DNA from: Psychromonas algicola
Lineage (GTDB): Bacteria > Pseudomonadota > Gammaproteobacteria > Enterobacterales > Psychromonadaceae
Direction: 5' to 3'
NCBI RefSeq assembly: GCF_004378355.1
Contig: NZ_SNUB01000005.1
Location: forward strand, 1 to 64,000
Length of the DNA stretch: 64,000 nucleotides
The notes beneath the pieces were generated by a model, which worked only from the letters and a program-made list of their open reading frames with translations, was not told the origin of the DNA and searched no databases. Position 1 is the first letter of the stretch. Every line of letters starts with the position of its first letter. Of this stretch, positions 59,712 through 64,000 are shown one piece after another. The position numbers and the translations under genes were made by a program.

Positions 59712-62360
59712 ATGACTAGAAACGAATCAGAAACACGTGCAGAGTTAATCTCGCCTAAATTAGCCTTAGATGGTTGGGGCGTGATCGAGCACAGCATTAT
59801 TCGCCGTGAAGTGAGCATTACCGCTGGGCGCATTTTAGGTGGTGGTAAACGCGCTTCAGTTCTGAGTAGTGATTATGTTTTAGAATTTCAGGGGCGAAAA
59901 TTAGCGGCCATTGAAGCTAAAAGAGAAAGCTTAAGTTATACCGAAGGTGTGCGCCAAGCTAAAGACTATGCGCAGCGTTTACAATGTCGTTTTGCCTATG
60001 CGACTAACGGCCACGATATTTATCAAATAGATATGGTGACAGGTGTTGAAGAGTTGGTTGACCATTATTTAGCACCCACTGAAATGTGGCAACTTACCTT
60101 TGCTGATAGCGCCCTTTCTGATGCTGATTCTTCTAACAATAATGGCGTTGTTATTACTGGTAAAACGGAACCTCATTACACATCAACATGGCGTACTCGT
60201 TTTTCAAAAATCCCCTTTGAATGTAAAGGCGATTGGCAACCTCGTTATTATCAAGAAAATGCGATTAACCAAGCGCTAGAAGCAATCGCTTTAGGTAACA
60301 ATCGTATATTACTTACACTTGCAACAGGGACGGGTAAAACTTGCATTGCATTTCAGACTGCATGGAAGTTATTTCACAGCCGTTGGAGCCTACAAGCGGC
60401 AAAAAATCCAAGTCATGCTAAAAAGCGCCCACGCATTTTATTTTTGGCTGATCGTAATGTGTTAACCAAACAGGCGTTTAATGATTTTGGGGCGTTTGGT
60501 GAAGATGCTGTAGTGCGCATTACGCCGAGTGAAATTAAAAAAGCCAAGGGTGTGCCTAAAAATGCCAGTATCTTTATGGCCATTTTTCAAACACTAATGA
60601 CAGACTCTGCGACTAATGCTTCAAATAGTACTTCAACTAATACAAGCGGAGAAACATTAGAAGAACTTGAAGACGAAGATTATGAGTTACCGATTTTAGC
60701 GGATACAAGTAATTGTCATTTCAGACAATATCCCGAAGATTTTTTCGACTTTATTATTATCGATGAATGTCACCGTGGGGGCGCAAATGATGAAAGTTCA
60801 TGGCGCGATATTCTTGATTATTTTGCACCCGCGGTACAGTTAGGATTAACTGCAACACCAAAGCGTACAGACAATGCCGATAGTTATAAATACTTTGGCG
60901 ATCCCGTTTATAGCTACACGTTGAAACAAGGTATTAACGATGGTTTTTTAACGCCCTTTAAAGTTTATCCGATTATCGGCACGATGGATGAGTACATTTA
61001 TACGCCGGGTGATGCGGTTACTTTTAAAGGCGAGCCTGAAGCGGGCAAGTTATATAAAGAAGGTGACTTTAACCGTATTATCAGCATGCCACAGCGTGAA
61101 CAAAAGCGTGTGCAATATTGGATGGATCATATTAATCCTAATGATAAAACCATTGTGTTTTGCGCTACCCAAGAACACGCAGGGCAAGTGCGCGACACTA
61201 TCAATCAATACGCGGTGAAAAAAGGGTGGACAACCAACCCAAGCTATTGTGTTCGTATTACTGCTAATGATGGTGCGGCAGGTGAAAATGACTTGCGCAC
61301 ATTCTGTGATAATGAAAAAACTATCCCAACTATATTAACTACTTCGCGTAAGTTATCGACAGGTGTGGATGCACGTAACGTCAGAAATATTGTATTAATG
61401 CGTGAATGTAAAAACATGATTGAGTTTAAGCAAATCATTGGCCGCGGCACACGCATGTATGATGGGAAATCATTTTTTACTGTGTATGACTTCGTTAAAG
61501 CACATCATAATTTTGCCGATCCTGAATGGGATGGTGAGCCTTTACCGCCTAAAGACAATCCAGAAGAAGCTTGCGATATTTGCAACGTCAGTCCTTGTGC
61601 TTGCCTCTGTGAAGTTTGTGGCTTCAATCCATGTAATTGTCAGGATGAGGACATAGATGAACCCTGTGGAGAATGCAATCAATCACCTTGTGAATGTGTT
61701 GTTCAGCCAACAGAGCCTTGCAATCAGTGTGGGAATACACCATGCAGTTGTGATTTAGGTGATGACGAGAAAACAGGAAGACCAGAAAAAATATTCATTA
61801 CCTTAACAGATGGTAAAGCTCGCCAAATTCAGCACATGAAAAGTGTTTTATTTATGGGGGCCGATGGCGAGATGTTAACTGCTAAGCAATTTTTAGAGCA
61901 AATGTTTGATGATTTACCGCGTTTTTTTGGTAATGAAGATGAGTTGCGTGACATTTGGGGAAACCCAAGTACACGCCAAAAACTATTAGAGGCATTACAC
62001 GACGCAGGTTATGACGATGAAAAACTCGATAGCATGAAAACCATTATTGATGCGAAAGACAGTGATGTTTATGACTTGTTGGCTAATGTGGCTTATGCGA
62101 GGGAAACACACACGCGTAAAGAGCGTGTTGAAACAGCTAGAGCAAGCATTGTGAGAGAGTTTACTTACAAACAAATCGAGTTTATTGAATTTATATTAGA
62201 TAAATACATAGAAGATGGCGAACAAGAATTAGCCGCTAAAAAAATGCGTAGTTTAGTTGAGCTGAAATACAATACGATTAATGAAGCGACTGCTGAGTTT
62301 GGTTCACCGTCTGCGATCAGAGAAACCTTTATCGGATTTCAAAAATATTTATATGAGTAA
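59712..62360 (+). CDS. hsdR: Type I restriction endonuclease subunit R
   Basis: 882 residues. ATP-dependent translocase and nuclease of the hsd system. N-terminal PD-(D/E)XK site with AAIEAKRESLSYTEG (about 56-70). SF2 helicase motifs: I ATGTGKT (about 203-209), II IIDECHRGG, III LGLTATPKRTD and VI IGRGTRM. After the helicase, residues 621-680 hold four C-x2-C-x4-C-x-C units. The helical C-terminal part (after 700) contacts HsdM/HsdS. AGG lies 8 nt upstream of ATG. It is separated from hsdMS by two AlbA_2 genes. Resembles the EcoEI-like group. Confidence 0.95.
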   Translation: MTRNESETRAELISPKLALDGWGVIEHSIIRREVSITAGRILGGGKRASVLSSDYVLEFQGRKLAAIEAKRESLSYTEGVRQAKDYAQRLQCRFAYATNGHDIYQIDMVTGVEELVDHYLAPTEMWQLTFADSALSDADSSNNNGVVITGKTEPHYTSTWRTRFSKIPFECKGDWQPRYYQENAINQALEAIALGNNRILLTLATGTGKTCIAFQTAWKLFHSRWSLQAAKNPSHAKKRPRILFLADRNVLTKQAFNDFGAFGEDAVVRITPSEIKKAKGVPKNASIFMAIFQTLMTDSATNASNSTSTNTSGETLEELEDEDYELPILADTSNCHFRQYPEDFFDFIIIDECHRGGANDESSWRDILDYFAPAVQLGLTATPKRTDNADSYKYFGDPVYSYTLKQGINDGFLTPFKVYPIIGTMDEYIYTPGDAVTFKGEPEAGKLYKEGDFNRIISMPQREQKRVQYWMDHINPNDKTIVFCATQEHAGQVRDTINQYAVKKGWTTNPSYCVRITANDGAAGENDLRTFCDNEKTIPTILTTSRKLSTGVDARNVRNIVLMRECKNMIEFKQIIGRGTRMYDGKSFFTVYDFVKAHHNFADPEWDGEPLPPKDNPEEACDICNVSPCACLCEVCGFNPCNCQDEDIDEPCGECNQSPCECVVQPTEPCNQCGNTPCSCDLGDDEKTGRPEKIFITLTDGKARQIQHMKSVLFMGADGEMLTAKQFLEQMFDDLPRFFGNEDELRDIWGNPSTRQKLLEALHDAGYDDEKLDSMKTIIDAKDSDVYDLLANVAYARETHTRKERVETARASIVREFTYKQIEFIEFILDKYIEDGEQELAAKKMRSLVELKYNTINEATAEFGSPSAIRETFIGFQKYLYE
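61572..61751 (+). repeat. Four Cys-rich repeats inside HsdR
   Basis: Encodes CDICNVSPCAC, CEVCGFNPCNC, CGECNQSPCEC and CNQCGNTPCSC with acidic linkers (residues 621-680). Sixteen Cys residues in regular spacing suggest metal-binding knuckles or a disulfide module. Confidence 0.85.
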
Positions 62361-62762
62361 TGTCATAAATAGCTGTTTTAGCATTATATTTGCTTTGTAG
62401 ATTGGGCCATCGATTGTTTGATAGATAATAGTTCTTGAAGTGAAGTAACCTTTTGAGCTGCCTTTTACATGCACACGTTTTTTGATTATGTTGTGCACAT
62501 AAAAATGACGTAAACATGTTATCTGCTTTATTTGTGATTGAAGATAATCGAAGGTGTCTTGTTTTTTGCCATTATCAAGTGAAGCCATATCGTTTTACTG
62601 CGAAGCAGAATACATATTCTAAGATCGATATAAACTATCAATCTACGACCCATTATATTTAGCCACAACAAGCTATCAGTTTCACAAGCAACCTAATTAC
62701 CTTTCAAATTTGAGCTTAATAGTTAATAAAAAACACGCTTATTTGATTATTTTTGTTTGGCC
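62361..62762. other. Gap between hsdR and the hip-like pair
   Basis: A 402-bp stretch between convergent units. A 79-codon minus-strand frame (62349-62588) lacks a ribosome site and resembles nothing I know. No terminator is clear. Confidence 0.35.
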
Positions 62763-63380
62763 TTACTCGGGAAAATGCCTAGCAAATTCATCACCATTAT
62801 CATCTAGAACGCTTTTCAATACAGTGGGGGAGATTGGGATCAAACCTACATTTAAACCAAAAGGCTTGAACACTTTATTCAAAACCTCAACGCTTGGGTT
62901 ACTTCTGTTGTTTTCTATATCAGAAAGTTTTTTACGAGAAACGTTAACTAATTTCGCATATTTTTCCTGGTTAAAGCCTAGTACCTGTATGCGCAACTGA
63001 ATTAAGGCATCTCCTTGTGTGATGTCTGAAAATAGCAATTTAGTCATAACACTATTAATAATTGCTTTACGTAACTTTGTGTCCTTAATCGCTGTGTTCG
63101 TAGACGAACGTTGCCTAGTTTGAGTTCCATCACTCTTTGTTGTATTACTTCCAAGTACTTTACGCCTAGGTAAAGTAGCCTTCTGAGCAAGAGTTGCTTC
63201 TTCGACTTTTTCAGCTGCCATATGGAGAACGGATTCATCAACTCGATTCGTTTCAATTTGACTGTGTGCAGTCTCGTTCCTAGACTCGATACGCTCACCT
63301 TTATTGTTAAATTTTAGGTTCTTATCTGCATTATTTTTTTTAAGAAAATTGACCGTATTAGTTAAGCTTTTCTTGCTCAT
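62763..63380 (-). CDS. XRE-family protein with long N-terminal extension, HipB-like
   Basis: 205 residues. Residues 1-120 are Lys/Arg/Asn/Thr-rich and probably disordered. About 125-178 form an XRE helix-turn-helix (QLRIQVLGFNQEKYAKLVNV ... LSDIENNRSNPSVEVL), close to HipB. The start overlaps the hipA-like stop as ATGA, so the two are translationally coupled. The order kinase then XRE is the reverse of classical hipBA. Likely the antitoxin and autorepressor of the module; the role of the extension is unknown. Confidence 0.8.
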   Translation of the reverse strand: MSKKSLTNTVNFLKKNNADKNLKFNNKGERIESRNETAHSQIETNRVDESVLHMAAEKVEEATLAQKATLPRRKVLGSNTTKSDGTQTRQRSSTNTAIKDTKLRKAIINSVMTKLLFSDITQGDALIQLRIQVLGFNQEKYAKLVNVSRKKLSDIENNRSNPSVEVLNKVFKPFGLNVGLIPISPTVLKSVLDDNGDEFARHFPE

Positions 63381-64000
63381 AATAATTCCCATCGTTGTAA
63401 TTTTTGATCTAAAAAATCAAACCCAAATATTGGCATATTAATTATTTGCTCAGGAACACCACGGTCTATTAACCTTTGCTTTAAGCCCACTAGTTGGCGT
63501 GCTGTTACCTTTAATTCATTCATTAATACTTCTGGGTCAATCAAATCACTTAAAGAGTGTGCAATATTGATAAAGTTAAAGTCGCCACCCAACTCTAAAT
63601 CTGGCGCTGCCCACTTGGTTGTTCTTGGTATGCCTTCTGGATCCGCTTTCATAGGAGCAAAGTCATAAATGGGGGTTAATCGGATCCCTTTTTCATCTCT
63701 ATAAAATGAGGTGTTTCGACCGTGGTTATCGCTATTACCAAAGGCAATGTTTAATAAATCACGGCGAACCCATTCAATGATAAATGCCTCAACATCAAAG
63801 AGGAGGTCTTTCTCTTTGACCGTGTTACTTTCGGTGATCAGAGCAATCAACTCACGTATAGTCTCGCCATGATCTAAAATAGTTCCAGGCGGTTTCTTTA
63901 GCATTGAATACACAGACTCCATTGCATAACGCTTGGTCGTTCCATCTGCTTGGGTTGTTATATCGAACCTTGGTAACCAAAGTGAATGATGGTTATCACC
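63377..64000 (-). CDS. HipA-like serine/threonine kinase toxin, 5' end outside the window
   Basis: The C-terminal 207 residues are visible; the frame stays open to the right edge. Catalytic loop AFGNSDNHGRN and metal motif IYDFAPM match the HipA_C kinase fold. Known HipA proteins phosphorylate aminoacyl-tRNA synthetases and cause growth arrest; the target here is unknown. It precedes and overlaps the XRE gene. It neighbours the restriction system, as such modules often do in defence islands. Confidence 0.85.
   Translation of the reverse strand, partial: GDNHHSLWLPRFDITTQADGTTKRYAMESVYSMLKKPPGTILDHGETIRELIALITESNTVKEKDLLFDVEAFIIEWVRRDLLNIAFGNSDNHGRNTSFYRDEKGIRLTPIYDFAPMKADPEGIPRTTKWAAPDLELGGDFNFINIAHSLSDLIDPEVLMNELKVTARQLVGLKQRLIDRGVPEQIINMPIFGFDFLDQKLQRWELL

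Larger units (their letters stand above)
57517..59810. repeat. 99-bp direct repeats bracketing the second AlbA_2 gene
   Basis: Copies at 57517-57615 and 59712-59810 (three mismatches) flank a 2.1-kb cassette. Recombination between them would remove the cassette and join the first AlbA_2 gene directly to hsdR. Confidence 0.88.

Noticed and set aside
62349-62588. 79-codon minus-strand frame after hsdR
   Set aside because: No ribosome site, overlap with the hsdR end and no recognised family. It could be a gene remnant but cannot be supported from sequence alone.

Overview
The window is AT-rich chromosomal DNA from a marine-type gammaproteobacterium. The gene families and their order (glyQS, dnaA-dnaN-recF-gyrB, rpmH-rnpA-yidD-yidC-mnmE, pabA-argD, srkA-dsbA, def-fmt-rsmB-trkA-trkH, glmS) fit the Psychromonas/Vibrio/Shewanella part of the class. 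The genus (Psychromonas-like) is inferred and was not tested by any search.

1-8400: two terminators of genes outside the window, a 52-residue YhfL-like lipoprotein, a DUF2161-like putative nuclease, a TetR regulator, glyQS and avtA. After avtA comes a 0.9 kb gene-free stretch with two parS sites and a structured element with competing hairpins. 8400-21250 is the replication-origin neighbourhood. On the minus strand lie a chemotaxis receptor and the dnaA-dnaN-recF-gyrB cluster. On the plus strand lie rpmH, rnpA, yidD, yidC and mnmE. Five near-identical 16-bp parS palindromes sit between 6.0 and 13.1 kb. The dnaA-rpmH gap holds a perfect DnaA box, several GATC sites and an A+T tract, so it is a candidate oriC or dnaA control region.

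21500-53040 is mostly ordinary core genome: a porin with a probable CRP site, a YfcH-like oxidoreductase, pabA-argD, glpX followed by a hairpin MITE-like element, coaA with a coupled P-loop kinase, srkA-dsbA, ccoG, DUF4250 and yihD genes, a disrupted DUF1488 gene, aroE, a LysR/MFS divergent pair, and tsaC/yrdD/smg/dprA/LysM facing def/fmt/rsmB/trkA/trkH. Then come a VOC/LysR pair, rmuC and glmS. dprA appears to lack a standard start codon at its conserved N terminus.

53040-64000, directly after glmS (the usual attTn7 neighbourhood), is an accessory defence region. It carries a type I restriction-modification operon (hsdM-hsdS-AlbA_2 gene-hsdR). A second AlbA_2/HATPase regulator gene is wedged between a 99-bp partial copy of the hsdR start and the complete hsdR. 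That second gene is split by three tandem 17-bp units, which looks like a slippage frameshift or a phase-variation switch. The intact HsdR carries four Cys-rich C-x2-C-x4-C-x-C repeats. The window ends in a HipA kinase gene followed, in reverse of the classical order, by an XRE protein with a long N-terminal extension.
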